Below are positions 1-12,217 of a stretch of 64,000 bases of DNA, one piece after another. Origin of the DNA: Chionoecetes opilio. Lineage: Eukaryota > Arthropoda > Malacostraca > Decapoda > Majidae. Both the position numbers and the translations under genes were made by a program. Below the pieces are notes generated by a model. That model saw nothing but the letters and a program-made list of their open reading frames with translations. It was not told where the DNA came from and did not search any database. The DNA lies in contig JACEEZ010001805.1 of the NCBI GenBank assembly GCA_016584305.1, forward strand, positions 209,501 to 273,500, read 5' to 3'. Positions within the stretch are counted from its first letter, which is position 1; every line of letters starts with the position of its first letter.

Positions 1-3000
1 CAATCTTAACCCCTTTCGAAAAAAAATTGGCTTAAAAATTATCTGGATGACTAACCCTGATGGCACCCTTTTACGAGAAATTTTTGAAAGGATCAAAATT
101 ATTTGGACTCTGACAGATTTGGGTAAAATTAAATCTGCCCAAAATTTAAAAATAGCAAAAAAAAGTTAATTTTCGGGGACATTTATGAAAAGGGAAGGTT
201 CCAACCCAACCAACAATATGGCGCCGTAGATAAAATAAAACCCCAAAAATGTCAAGGAAACCAGAAGATTTCTAGGTATGGTAGTTTCTATGGGAAGTAC
301 ATAAAGGTTCGCAAGATGCAGTGCCTATCACAATTTGACCAAAAAAGAAACCCATTAAAATGGTCAGGGGAAAACCGCAAGTTTTCAATTTTAAAGGATA
401 AACGACTAGTGCCCCCATCTTAACAAAGGCCCAAATTTAATAACCATTTGTTGGATACCGATGCAGCCAAACCACGGGGAGCATAGGGGGGATGCAGTAT
501 AGTGATGAGGGCAACCCAAAAGTAATCTCATTTTTAAAGAAATTAAAACCATTTGAGACGCGATACTCGCGACAGTGGGAACTTAGGAATGTTTTAGCTT
601 GCAGACAGTTCATCTTTTCTTGGGGGGGAACCAGGTGATCATCAGAAAAACCCAAAAACCGTTAGTGTCAGTCTTTAAACAACGACCAAGTCCCCTAGGA
701 TGAAAAATGGATCCAAGATGAGAGACTATAGTTCAGATAAGTAAAAAGCGGGAAAAAAACACTGTAGAAACCCAAAACTTAGTAGACCAGTAAAATCATT
801 CGATTCAATAGAAGAGAGGTGGTTAAAAAAACAAGAAAAAGTAAAAATGCAAGAGGGGCCCATAGAGGGAGAAAATGATAGAGTATTAAAGGGAGGCAAT
901 ACCCAGATCAAAAATACCCCAGAAAACTTTAGATCAATTGAAATAAAGGGGAAATTTTATATTTAACTAAACCCAGTTCGATAACAGTATACATATTTTT
1001 GGTTTTACCTATGAACGAAGCGAGGGGCTTGGAATTAATTCACAAAAAAGGAAGGGTCTTTTAGGGCAGAGAAATCAATAAAAAAGCAAAAAGGCTATTT
1101 TTTTTGGGCCCCAACCTGAAAAGGGGTTGAGAGAATAGGGGGAACTTTTGAAACCCAAACACAAAAGGGGTAGTCGGGGGACCCAACAAAAGGGCAAGAA
1201 ATCCCATCATAAGTAAACCTCTAGAGAGGAAAGATAGACAAAACAGACTGGGAACGGGACCCCACGGATCCGCTATGTATTCCCCATAATAGATCTATAG
1301 TGGGTTTACTACTTTTTTAAATTAAGGACTAGGAGACCGACGAAGTAGTAAGAATTTTGGGGGAAATGTCTTTTATTTGGAGCCCCAATACCTTGTTATT
1401 GGAAAAATGCAAGGATTTTTCGTCACAACAATTCAAAGAGTTTTGTACTCATTGGATACAATTAGGATACCCACCCCTTCCCAAAACCAAAGGTAAAGTA
1501 CTCAGAAAGGTGCACCGAAAAGAAAACATTTTCAAGCCGTGAAAGGTTTCCCTAGGTGGCCCCAATTATCTTTTAGAAAAAAAAAGAGTTTAAATAGTGC
1601 AGTGCGAAAATGGGCCCAACCTTTCTAGCTTTTTTTTCCCGATACCTCCAAGGTTGATTATGTAAATTACCACAAATTGCTCAGGGGATAAAAAACATTT
1701 GGCACCGAAAAAAACAAAGAACAAATTTGGAGAGAGGTAAAAAAATGGGGGGAAAAGTTAATGTAAAAAGGAAAATAAAAGGTTGGAAAAAGACGAATTG
1801 GCGGGGGGAAAAAAGAAACTTTTTGAAGGGGCCCCAAATAAAAATTTTCATTTAAGTGGTTGGGACCTCAAAGTGGGGGAAGTATTGAGAGTGGGGTTCA
1901 TATGTATTAAAAATATTTTGACGGCAAACATGTACGCGCGGGGCCGAGAAAATTTAAAGCGTTGTAGGAAAATGGTGGCTTTGAACCACAGAGATAGTAG
2001 TTTTAGAAGAAACTTGAGCAACCCCCACCTAGAGGAGGGACCATGAGGAGATACTTAGAACAATGGTGATACAGGCTATAGTGTTAACCTCTGAGAAAAA
2101 GAGATTAACGTTCACCCTTCTCTAGTGAAGAGGTTTTTGGGGAAAGGTCCCCTGACAGCTTGTATGGTTTAAACATTTTATTTTTGTTTTAAAGGGGGGT
2201 GCCAAGATTGCAAACAACCAAACCGCGGGTTGCGTTAGACCCAAGGATTGCTTGGCTCTGAGCTTTCCCAAGGGGTGATAGACCAGGATATGATCCCTCA
2301 AGCGGGTGAGCCTTACCCCAAGATACTGGGTTTTGGGTAATCCAGTCGTGATTTATCCCTACCACCTATCCCCTGGATTAGTGGGGAAAAAAGGGAAATT
2401 GACCACTCCAGACTGGGGGGGACGTCCATCGCCTATAGGGGTTTTTGGCCTTTAAAAAATAAGGAGGAATGAGAAAGGGTTTTCATTTCAAGGTGTAGGT
2501 CTCACATTAGAGTGGTATTCCCCCAAAAGGTCAAAACTACCTGGGTGAGGGAAGTGATAAGATACTACTTCTCATTTTGTTGTAAATTTGTGGAAGAATT
2601 TGGGAAGTGGGGATGAAATATTTTTTGTGAGTGATAAGAAAACCCAAGAAAATTTATATGAAATTTTGATGAGGGTTTAAATTTTTTTTTAGTTAATATC
2701 CGGGAGGGTCTTGATGAAGGCCCGAGGCATAAGGGAATTTTTTTTTGGGGGGGGAAAGCATGTAACGCGAGAAATTTCATTAATGGGGAAGAATGAAAAA
2801 ACAATAAATATCAATAAACTAAAGAGGAATTTTTCCCCCAGCTCATTCCTGAATCACTGGTTAGGCTTATATTTTAAAAACCAGTATAATTAGACACGTA
2901 CGAAAAAGGTGAGAAAGGGGATTCTGGGTTTGAATAATTTTTGAAACCTCGACGTTCGTTGAGTTAATCGCCTGGGGGAGGTTTTTATTCCGCCCCGGGG

Positions 3001-3750
3001 AAAGGTATGTTGTGAAAGGGGTTTTTTAAATAGAGTGTGACTACTTACGGTGTTCTTTTTGTTACCAAACTAATGAAGTGCTTATTGGGGCCCAAGGGAG
3101 GATGCTGTTGGGGCCCGGGGCCAAGCGTCACAAATTGCAAGGGGGCAACCACAACATTCCAGCCCCCGTTGAGGGAAAAGGGGAAAAAAGGAAAAGAAAA
3201 ATAAATGAGAGGGAAACAGTTTTGGAAGTGGGATAGATACGTATACATTTATTAGGGAAAAGACTTGACATTCATAGCGTATCGTTAAGGGGTAACAGTG
3301 CGACTGAATTACCAAAAATATAAACTATATTAGGATAACGACTTTAGCATTTTGCGCGTTGCTCATTTCGCGTAGGAGGGAAGGGACTTATATTAAGATA
3401 ACTTGTGAATGTATAATATTACTAATGGAACAGTAAAAATTAAATATTATAATTAGAAATATATATTAAATCTTTTCATTCGTTTTAAAACCCGTCCTTA
3501 CATTTTCTTAAATCTTTTTTTTTTTGTTAAACATATTTTTTTCCCACTTAATGTGGTGGTTGGCAGCGGAGTAACCAGGACTGAGAGTACACTCCCAAGG
3601 GGGGCACTACATAATGGTAACAAAGGGGAGATGGGCAAAAAGACCATTACATAAAAAAGGGAAAGGGTGTGGTATAGGGAATGTGGAAAAAAAAGAAGTT
3701 GGCAAAGGGTTGAGGTAGAGTTGGTGATGAAAAAAAAAAAATAAAAAGGG
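1..3750. other. Purine-rich, homopolymer-laden region without a supportable gene
   Basis: The plus strand is dominated by A and G runs with frequent 4-9 base homopolymers, and the open frames here are short and scattered in all frames. Nothing between 1 and 3750 shows a protein motif I can name. The composition matches the LINE that begins near 3755, so part of it may be that element's 5' region or ORF1, but this is a guess. The homopolymer pattern also fits poorly polished long-read sequence. Confidence 0.4.
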
Positions 3751-3754
3751 CTTT

Positions 3755-4125
3755 TACTTTTATCGTTCCACCCAAGCAAATTTCCCGGGAGGAGGAGTAT
3801 GGAGACCTGTAAAGACACAAACAAATGTTTAAAGAATACGATGGAAAATTGTGAGCACATAATTTTTTAAAAGGGAATTTTAAATGCAAAAAAAAAATTT
3901 GCTGCAAGAAAGGGACACTGAAGGAGGAGAAAACTCCCTGGGGGGGTAATGTTGGGTTCGGAATGAATAAAATTATGACTCAGTGGATTAAAGGAATACA
4001 AATTCAGAGGTAGCGAAAAAAAACCCGATAACCTACTATTGACGAAAGAATGGAAATAATTGTAAAGTAAATTATCAGGCCCACTTGGAAAGAGTGCCAG
4101 TACTTATTGAAATTTTAAGTAAATG
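3755..4125 (+). pseudogene. LINE endonuclease domain, C-terminal half, broken
   Basis: Reading across shifted frames gives the recognisable order of an apurinic-type LINE endonuclease: a VPPKQ-like segment near 3768, CEHII near 3849, GNFKCK near 3870 where the family normally has GDFN (the catalytic Asp appears as Asn), a TQWIKG segment near 3980, and a KSD/SDH-like end near 4090. There are several stops and frame changes, so it cannot encode an active nuclease. In an intact element this domain nicks target DNA to prime reverse transcription. Confidence 0.55.
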
Positions 4126-4399
4126 ATGCAAAAAAGAGGGAAAGAGAAAAAACACAAGATAGGAAAATACAATTATGGAAAAGCAGACTTTTGGGGTTTA
4201 AAAAAATTTTTTGGAGAGAAGTGGAGTTTTCCTGCAAAAAGGAGTACCCCCGAAAAAAGGGAGAGTTCATCCGAATTTCACGAAGGAATAAATATTTGTC
4301 CCAAGGGTAGTTTTCGAGAAAGAAAAAAAAATGAATGGTTTAAAAGAAATGTGAATTAGCAAGACTAGAAAGAGAAAAAAAAATGGAAAAGTTGGAGGA

Positions 4400-6240
4400 A
4401 AAAAAGGGGGGTATCAACTTTTTGGGAGAATCAAAACAACTAAAATGAATATGTAAGAATCCCAAGAGAAAAAGAAATAACTATGAGATATATAATAGAA
4501 AAAAGTAAAAACGAAACCCAAACTTTTTATAGATATATAAATGGAAAAATAAAAAAAGGAAGGAAAAAATGAAGGTAGAAGCATAGTGTATGAAGATGCA
4601 TTACAACAGGCGAGGTGAGAATAATGCTTTAAAATGTATTTTTCAAAGAAAATGAATTTAAAACGAAAAAAATAAAACAAAAGAAAAAAAATGGGAAACA
4701 TAAAAGTAGACGTAATAGAAGTAAAAAAAGGGTAATGGGAAAATCAAAATGTGAGAAAAGCCCCCGGGGCCAATGGAGTGTCTAATTGGATAAAGAAAAG
4801 TGCAGTAAACCAACTAGCAGGAAAGTACAAATGTAAAATTTAGAGTTCACCAAGGAGAGCAGAGTCCCGCTTGATTGGGAAAAAAGCAAAAAATTGTGCC
4901 CAAATTTCCAAAAGGGGGAGACAAGAAGAACCACTAAAATTTAAAGGCCAAAAATTTAACAAGTGAGGGCAAAAATGTTGAAAAATTGAAAGGGGCAGAT
5001 GGGTTTAAAAATTTGGAAGAGACAAACACCCACAGGTGGCCCGTTTGGGTTAGAGGAGGAATGTCATGTACAACGAATGTATTTAACTTTTACCAGAGGG
5101 ATCGATGTGACCAGGAAAAAGAGGGGGGGTCGATTGCATATACTTGGACCTAAAAAAAAAAAAAGGGTTTAAAAAGTACCTCATAAGAGACTGCTCTGGA
5201 AAACTAAAAATGTAGGAGGATTGAAGGTGGTTTGCTGAAGTGGATGGGAAACTTTTTGAGCAACAGAGAGATGAGAACAGTAAAAAAAATCAGAATCAAA
5301 TGGGGCAGTGTGATAATGGAGTTCCCCAAAGGATCAGTATTGGGCCCCGTGATGTTTTTGGTCATTAAATGATATAACAGAGGGGTGACAGTTATATGGG
5401 TTTTATTCGCTGATGATGCTAAATTACAAGAAAAGTAGAGAGTAAAGAGGGCGTGAGGATTTTCAAAAGGTCTAGTAAAATTTTTAGATGGAGTCACTAT
5501 GGGGGAAAAAGGGGTTTAATGCTAAAAAATGTAAAGTGATGGGGAAAGGGCAGTGCAAAAAGAGACAGAGGGAAAGATTCGATGGGAAAATTATGGTAAT
5601 CAAACAAAGGTCGAAAAAAATCTGAGGTGTGGATTACGGATAAATTGTCACCCGAGAATTATATAAAAAAGATCACAGGGGATCATTCAGTTGCGAGGAA
5701 TATAAAAATGGCATTCAAAAAATTTTGGGGTGAAGAGAGATTAAAAAATTGATAAAATCTTTGTTCGACCAAGGGTTGGGAAAATCGGGAGTGATTTGGT
5801 CACCCCAAAAAAAAGAAGGAAATTTAAAGGAAAATTGAGAGAAAACAAAAAGAGCCACAAAAGGGTCCAACGAGATTTAAAATATAGAAACTTTCAAGAC
5901 AAAAACTCCCAAAACCCTTTGGAAAGAAGAGAAAGGGGAGATTTTATAGCAGTGTTGAGCATCAATGGGTCTGGAAAAAATTGATAGAGAAGATCGATTG
6001 TGTGGGACGAAAAGAAGTGCAAGAGGTCATGAGAAAAATTGAAAAAAGGGCAACATCAAGAGGGAATAAAAAAAAACAGCTTCCCGTATAAAGATAGAAG
6101 CCTGGGAAAACCTTTACAGAATGATTTAAAGCAAGAAGATTCAGGATTTAAAGGCAACTGGATAAAATTTGATTTGGGGAGGGACGTCAAGCATAGCTCT
6201 TTCTTGTTGTTACAAATAGGGGAAAAACAAATAGGTAAAT
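4400..6240 (+). pseudogene. LINE reverse transcriptase and C-terminal domain, broken
   Basis: RT landmarks appear in order: a linker with FYRYINGKIKK near 4520-4560; RKAPGANGVSNWIK at about 4754; an LEETN segment near 5015; a degenerate fingers motif with TWT/KKK near 5145; PHKRLLWK at 5179; a GVPQ/GSVLGP-like segment near 5325; and FADDAKL at 5406-5429, the catalytic box (FADD in place of YADD). Downstream, WSPQKK sits near 5793, ERRERGDFIAV near 5920 and SFPY near 6081. Numerous frameshifts and stops make it non-functional. The family normally copies its own mRNA at a nicked chromosomal target. Confidence 0.7.
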
Positions 6241-6262
6241 ACAACTGGGGGCCAATAGTATA

Positions 6263-6439
6263 GGGGGAATTTTCAAAATCAAAATTTTTTTTTCGTACTT
6301 TTTTGGTATTTGCTTGTACTTTGAAACTGTCGTGTGCAAAGTTTCAGACTAATCGGTTTTTATATTTAGAGGTGGCGGATCGATCTTGAAAATTTTTTCC
6401 CCTTTTCGCCCCCCAGGTCAGACCACAAAAAGCAAAAAG
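6263..6439. other. Short spacer between LINE copy A and the GC-rich block
   Basis: AT-rich at first, then mixed sequence. I see no gene or repeat boundary here. Confidence 0.4.
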
Positions 6440-8690
6440 AAATTTGGCTTCTTTGGCCCTAGTGTTCCCACTATCACAGGAGCAAAACTTCCCAGCCGTG
6501 GAAAAGTTTTACGAGAATTTTTCTACCCCAAAGGGAAAAGAAGAAGACGGGCAGCAGAGTAGTGAGGGGGTCAAAAGGGGGTCCCGACTTCTGGACACGA
6601 TAGGACCCCCCCCATCGCAGAAAATAGGGAGGAGGAAAATTTCTGGACTTTTTGACGATGGAAGATCCTGACAAAAGCAAGAATACTCGGGGGCACCCTG
6701 CGAAAAAACAAAAACCTTCCAAAAATCTCCCAACCTTTTTTTCACATCGCCCCCTCCGACCCCTCACTCTGATGACCATTTCCCCGAGACAAAGGGAAAT
6801 TTCCCCTTGCCCACGGGAGAAGGGGAGGGGGGGTTCGTGGGTGGTCTGGACAGAAGCTGAAAGAATCGGTTTTCCCCGTGAAAGCTCTCTCCACGTACCG
6901 TCAAAAGACGCCAAAGGAGAAAGATGGTGGAGCGGAGTCGCATCGTCTGATCATCAAATCCCGCCAACGCTGCCAACACTCGACTTCTTCTTCCGACGCC
7001 AAAAGGGGCGCTTCTCCACCCAAAACGATTGGGACACGGGGGACGAAACCGTCCTATCCCCCGACTCGTCGGAGCCCCCTTTACAGAACTGGGGGGCAGT
7101 AGCCGCCAACCCTTCGAATTGTGGCGAACGCAAGTAGCTTGGGCCACATCCACAAAAGCTTGTGCGAATCCCGGTCCATTTGAAGGGAAAAAGCGAAGTA
7201 CGGTCCACTTTTGGGGAAGGACATCAAAGAGACTTTCAGTCCCTCTTACCCCTCTTACCGTTCATTGGGACGGGAAGATCCTTTCCCCAGGACGATGGCA
7301 CTCGCGCCCAAAAACTCCCATCCTCGTCACAGGGGAAAGGGGTGGAGAAGCTCCTAGGAGTCCCCAAACGCATCCCGGAACTGTTGATGCCGCCCCACAT
7401 GTGTTCGAGGGCCCAAAGACTGGGGGGTCCAGGAAAGAGTCGTGGCAATGTGCTTCGCACAACCATGCCCAAAACTGGGCCCAAGGTGCATCACCATCTT
7501 GCAACAGAAGATCGGCCCACCCCTCGTTTCCTTGCTTCCGTCATCACGTCCACGAAATTTTCCTTGAGAAGGCCTTTTCTACGTTTTGGGGTCTCTTCTG
7601 GTCCTGAGATCAACTTCCTCGCTTCAAAGGGCTACTAGTCTTTCATCAACCAGTTGGCAAAAAACCCCCCCACCAACGAAATCTGCCGGAGACTCTGGGT
7701 TCCCAAAAGGGATGATCTTTCAAGGTTTAAACGCTGCTTCAGACAAAGCAGCCCCGGGCGACTATAAGGAACTCGCTGAGCTGAGATCCTTTTCCTCGGC
7801 GGCGCTCTTACGAAGACCTCGATCCGTACCCCCGGGGCGCTTCATCGAGCACGTTTTGGGTGGGCGTATCATTTACGCTCGAAAATGTCTTGTTTCGGGA
7901 GCAGCTGACTGGAGTCGTCACACCTCGAGAAATGTCAGCCCTCCACGGTTTTTCATCGTTCCAACCCAGATCTACGTCCTGCGTGGTTCGAATCGATGGT
8001 TCCATCCTACGCCCCCCAAAGATCTTTGGGTTCGCTAAGGACATCCTTCATACCACGCGAAAATATTCGGGAAAGGGCCCGCTTCAACCCCTGACCGCCA
8101 TTTCTGGTACTTAGCAAAGATCTCATTGGCCCGTCACTGTCAACTCACGTCTCCCTGTCTCCCCAAAAAAGCAATTGTACAGGCCATTTTCTACGATGAA
8201 GGAGGGGCCCAGGAAAACCCCCCAAGCAAAAACCTCCCTCATCACAAGTTCCTGCGGTAACACTGCCCTCCTTCGCCACGAAAAATTCCCCCCGCCTCTT
8301 TAAGCTCTTGATATCAGACCGCTTTCCGTCCGCCAACCCTCGGAATGGGAGGAAGAGGAATTGTACGTCGAGGCTGCCCCGAATGAGGGACTTCGCGTCG
8401 CAACGACACAGCCGAGCGAGGAGTGGCGCTCATCCGTCCTTCAACCTCCGGCTGAAAGACGAGGAAAAGCGCCCGTTCCTCCTCCCAAGTTTTGGAGGCC
8501 CATCGCCCTCAAAACCGGACCTCGAAGGGTTTCCCCTTTCCCCGCCAAGCCGGCCCAAAGATGGGGGGCTCCCCTGATACCCCCCACCCAGGGGCTAATA
8601 CTCACCAAGAGGGGGGCCAGCGCCCGCTGGGGAAGGGGGTTTTGGCTTGTCTCTTTCAAAAGATGAATCCCCTCCTTTTAGGCCAGTGCA
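6440..8690 (+). other. GC-rich, ORF-dense block of unknown identity
   Basis: Composition changes sharply from purine-rich AT sequence to balanced GC sequence, and returns to A-rich sequence near 8700. Plus-strand frames of 150-190 residues succeed each other with overlaps (6652-7137, 7029-7607, 7162-7638, 7586-8038, 8308-8666), which is what one long coding region broken by homopolymer indels would look like. The predicted peptides are rich in Pro, Ser, Arg and Lys, as in many gag-like or ORF1 proteins, but I recognise no domain, zinc knuckle or catalytic motif. Minus-strand frames are also open, so a compositional artefact is possible. A gag-like region of a DIRS or other retroelement is a guess only. 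Confidence 0.35.
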
Positions 8691-9160
8691 TAAAAGGTAA
8701 ATAAAAAAGTTGTAATCCCCCACCCCAAATATCAACCGATTGAGGGCAAAACCCAAACCCCAAAACCAACACCCAAAAAAAAAAAACAAAAAAAAAGACC
8801 CCCAAAAAAACAAAAAAAAAAAAAAAAATTTGAAAGAGATGAAATTTTCACCAAGAGGAAAAAAAAAAATAAATTTGGGTTTTTGGATAATCAAAAAAAA
8901 AGTGGAAGGGTTTTAAAGAATGGGAAAGGGTAAGAAAAGGGGAAAAAGAAAAATTTATTGGTTTTTAAAAGGGAAAGAAATTGTAAAAATAAAGATGGAG
9001 TGGTTGGGAAAGGATTAATGCAGGGAAAAAGAAATGTGGGAATTTGTAAAAGTAAAGGAGAAAACAGGGAAATTAAAAAAATGGGAATGGTAAAAAAGAA
9101 AAACCGAAAGAAAAAGACCCGGGGGTAAAAAAGTCACTAGCACCCCTTTCACCAAAAAAG
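8691..9160. other. A-rich spacer
   Basis: Long A runs (for example 8781-8830) and AAAG/GGAAA patterns. I see no gene. It leads directly into LINE copy B. Confidence 0.4.
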
Positions 9161-9690
9161 TACATGAAAAAAATCACCGGGGACATTTTAAACCCCTTAA
9201 GGAAAATATGTATGGCGTTTTCTTATTTGGATGAGATGATGAAAAGCTGATTTTATCAATGATTCGACCGAGATTGGAAAATGCAGCAGTGGTTTGGTCA
9301 CCGCATAGAAAGACAGATAAAGATATAAGAATTTAATCTTCCAACCCTGGAGAAAAGAAGGGAAAGATCAGATTAATGTGTTCAGAGTTGGCAAGGGACT
9401 GGAATTATTTAATAGAGATGATAATTAAGTTTTTTGTGGGACGAGAGAGATACGAGAGGTCATGGGAAAGAAGTTGAAGAGGACCACATGCAAGACAATA
9501 ATTTTTTTTTTAAAGTACAGCTTCCCATACAGACACACTGAACTGTGGAATAACCTGGATAAGGAGGTGGTCCATGCCATACATATTCACGACTTCAAAG
9601 CAAAGCAGTATAATAGTTTTGGAGACGGGACAGTATGAGCTTATCCCTCTTGTTGTAAATCACGACTAGAATACCCACTCTATTGGACTA
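9160..9690 (+). mobile_element. 3' end of a second LINE copy (copy B), internally deleted
   Basis: The same C-terminal region as copy A: KLILSMIRPRLENAAVVW near 9244-9300, LPTLEKRR after a frame change near 9340, REIREVMGKKLKRTTC near 9445-9490, and YSFPYRHTELWNNLDKEVVH at 9518-9580, then FKAK and a stop. Between the WSPH segment and the LPTLEKRR segment part of the protein is missing compared with copy A. This copy is cleaner than copy A. It is non-coding in effect because the upstream RT is absent. Confidence 0.7.
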
Positions 9691-10309
9691 GCCCACCCGA
9701 TACAAAGCCCTCCAGCACAAGCACACACTTACTATGTCATATAAGCCACATAGGGCCTTTGTCTCTTCCTTATCCTTGTTGGTGTCAAGTTCCCCTCAAC
9801 CTCCAACCCCCCCCCCCCCCCCCCCCCCCCATCTCAAGCCTCCTGCCTCTGCGGGAAGAGCCCGGGTGCTTCTCAGCACGGGGACCCAGCACCAGTAGCA
9901 CAGCAAGAGATATAAAGCAAAGAGCAGACCAGCAAGCAGAAAAGCTTTCAGCACAGCAGTAGGGGCAGGGGACGGGGGCGACGGGGGCGCTTTCTAAAAT
10001 ATACACCATGGCCATTAGTCTGAAGTAAGATGCTTTGGGTGGTTAATGCAACTGTCTTCCTGTCTCTCTAGAAAGATTTTTGTCATAATTCTAACTTGGA
10101 TTAATGATTTTTTGGCTCCCCCCCCACATAATAATTGGTTAAGTAGGCAAGGGTTATATTACCACCACTTACATACATACATACATACAGTTAGTTGGAA
10201 ATGAGTTTGATGAGGGTGTGGATATAGGACTTTAACTATAGCTATAAAACTTTGGACTATAAAAAGTTGGGGTTTTTTTCCATGTAACTCTCTCTCTCTT
10301 CCTCTCTCC

Positions 10310-10347
<38 letters not shown>

Positions 10348-10499
10348 AGCCCCCCCCCCCATGGTACAATTTTAGTAGTCTAGTTTAGTTTTTAGTTAGG
10401 ATAACACAACAGACAAAAACTTGGACAAAAAAACATCTATTACAGTAAAGTCCATACTCATGTCCTGTCCCATACATATGCACTTTAAGTTACACTAAA

Positions 10500-10538
<39 letters not shown>

Positions 10539-10904
10539 AACACAGACACAACTATGTCTACAACTCAACCGTAAACCACAGGAGTAAGCTATAAACGCTA
10601 ACACATAAAAAACCTGGTGTTGTATTACCGGGCCTAATTAAACTGACTTAAACAACACACTGGTAACATCACGTCTAACAGATTGTGTGTGGTGTGTGTC
10701 TATGTGTTCTGTGTGTTGCTTTCGGTTGTCTTTTGGTTAGTTTTCGTGTGGCGTGTGGGGGTGGTTGCTTCTTGTGTGTCCGGTCACTCCGTGTGTGTGT
10801 GTCGTGTCTGTTGTGTGTGTGTGTCTTATACACCCCATCACTCTTAGTCTTTGCGTGTGCTGTGTGTTGGTGTGGATATCTAGAACGCAGGCAGTTATAA
10901 ACTG
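9691..10904. other. Low-complexity interval: poly-C, TAA and GT-rich tracts
   Basis: Contains a C run at about 9807-9830, another C run at about 10311-10347, a TACA repeat near 10171-10189, an AAT triplet array at about 10498-10533 and a GT-rich stretch at 10682-10873. Open frames over these tracts encode only repetitive Gly, Pro or Cys/Val peptides. No gene is supported. Confidence 0.6.
10498..10533. repeat. (AAT)n microsatellite
   Basis: About twelve uninterrupted AAT triplets on the plus strand. Confidence 0.9.
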
Positions 10905-12217
10905 GGTACAAACAGTGGCGTCCACCGCGGGGGGGCTAAGGGGACTTAGCCCCCCCAAAGTTCAAGGACTCAGCCCCCCAAAATTGCTGCTAGTAGCCTG
11001 CTACCCCAAAAACAATAAAAAGGAAATTTATCCAATTTTCAATGCCAGAGCAAAACCTTAATTTTTCACACTTTTATAGAAAATTGGCTTGATGGTTCAT
11101 TTATTTAAATGTTTGAAATATGTTTGCTAACAAACTTAAATTAACCTTGGCAAGTAACACAGTGGTAGGCAGGTTAAGGCAGTGAGTGGGAGCCAGGGTA
11201 AAAGCAGTGGAGCAGGGTAAGGCAGTGGGAGGCAGTGGTAACACAGGAAGGAGGCATGTTAAACACAGTGGTAGGCAGGGTAACACAGTGGTAGAGGGTA
11301 ACCAGGACGGGAGCATTTAACACAGTGGTAGGTAGGTAAAGGCTGTGCGGAGCCAGGGTAAGCAGTGGGAGGCAGGGCAAACACAGGACGGAGGCAGGTA
11401 CACAGTTGTAGGCCGGTAAAGGCAGTTGGGGCCAGGGTAAGGCAGTGGAGGCAGGGTAAAAACAGGACGGGAGGAGGTTAACACAGTGGGAGGCAGGTTA
11501 AGGCAGTGGGTGGCAGGGTAAAACAGGAAGGGAGGCAGGATTAACACAGGGACGGGAGCAGGTTAACACAGGACGGAGGCCAGGTTTTAATGCAGCCGGG
11601 TGGCAGGGTAACACAGGAACGGGAGGCCAGGTTAAACAAGTGGTATGCAGGTTAAGGCCAGTGGGTTGCCAGGGTAGGCAGGCGGTTGCAGGGTAAGGCA
11701 AGTAGGAGGCAGGGTAAAAATGGCTTTAGTTACTTTATCATGATCATGTACTTTATTCTGTTTAAATACAGTATCCCATGTACCTGTTTTTGTGCAATAA
11801 GGGAAATCCTTGAAATATCTTGTAAGTATAATTATATATATTTTTTCATATCAAGAATAAAACCTTACTGAAGAAACAAACCAAAAACATACATTGTGCA
11901 ATTCTTTTGTTTGTTAGTGGAGAGAGAAAAAATGGCAATTTATTATTTTGTATAACAGATAAAAATTTTCTTCAATATCAAATTAGTTAATATGGTTGAT
12001 ATGATGCATGGTTAACTCTATAAGTTATTGGTCATGTAATTAAAGCTTAATTCCACTTTCTTTCTTTTGGGCCTCAAAATTACCCTGGAAATGATTCACA
12101 TTTTCACAAATATTACCCCCACGGACCCCCAGCTGGATAGGCTCGCTGCGCTCGACCATCACCACCCCGGGGCTAAAGCCCCCCAAATTTTTTTCCTGGG
12201 ACGCCACTGGGTACAAA
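10905..12217. mobile_element. hAT-type non-autonomous DNA transposon with 8-bp target duplication
   Basis: The element spans 10913-12209. Its ends are an 11-bp perfect inverted repeat, CAGTGGCGTCC at 10913-10923 and its reverse complement at 12199-12209. Immediately outside are identical 8-bp direct repeats GGTACAAA (10905-10912 and 12210-12217), the target-site length of the hAT superfamily. The subterminal regions also pair loosely (TTAGCCCC-type segments). No transposase is present; the interior is a tandem array (11150-11715) plus AT-rich DNA, so it must have been moved by a transposase supplied elsewhere. CAGTGGCG ends are common among arthropod hAT elements. Confidence 0.88.
11150..11715. 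repeat. Minisatellite inside the hAT-type element
   Basis: Imperfect tandem units built from GGCAGGTTAAGGCAGTGG and AACACAGGACGGGAGGCAGG modules repeat across about 560 bp. Several Pro/Leu-rich minus-strand frames here are artefacts of the repeat. Confidence 0.85.

Larger units (their letters stand above)
3755..6262 (+). mobile_element. Degenerate non-LTR retrotransposon (LINE), copy A
   Basis: Frame-shifted but collinear pieces of a jockey/CR1-group LINE ORF2 run left to right: endonuclease (about 3755-4125), linker (4125-4735), reverse transcriptase (4740-5560) and the C-terminal region after RT (5560-6240). No single frame stays open; shifts coincide with A or G homopolymers. No clear 5' end or 3' tail is visible. 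A second copy of the C-terminal part lies at 9160-9680. The identification rests on protein motifs seen by eye, not on a database search; the clade is uncertain. Confidence 0.7.

Noticed and set aside
11101..11701. Overlapping Leu/Pro-rich minus-strand proteins
   Set aside because: They are reading frames of the minisatellite within the hAT element.
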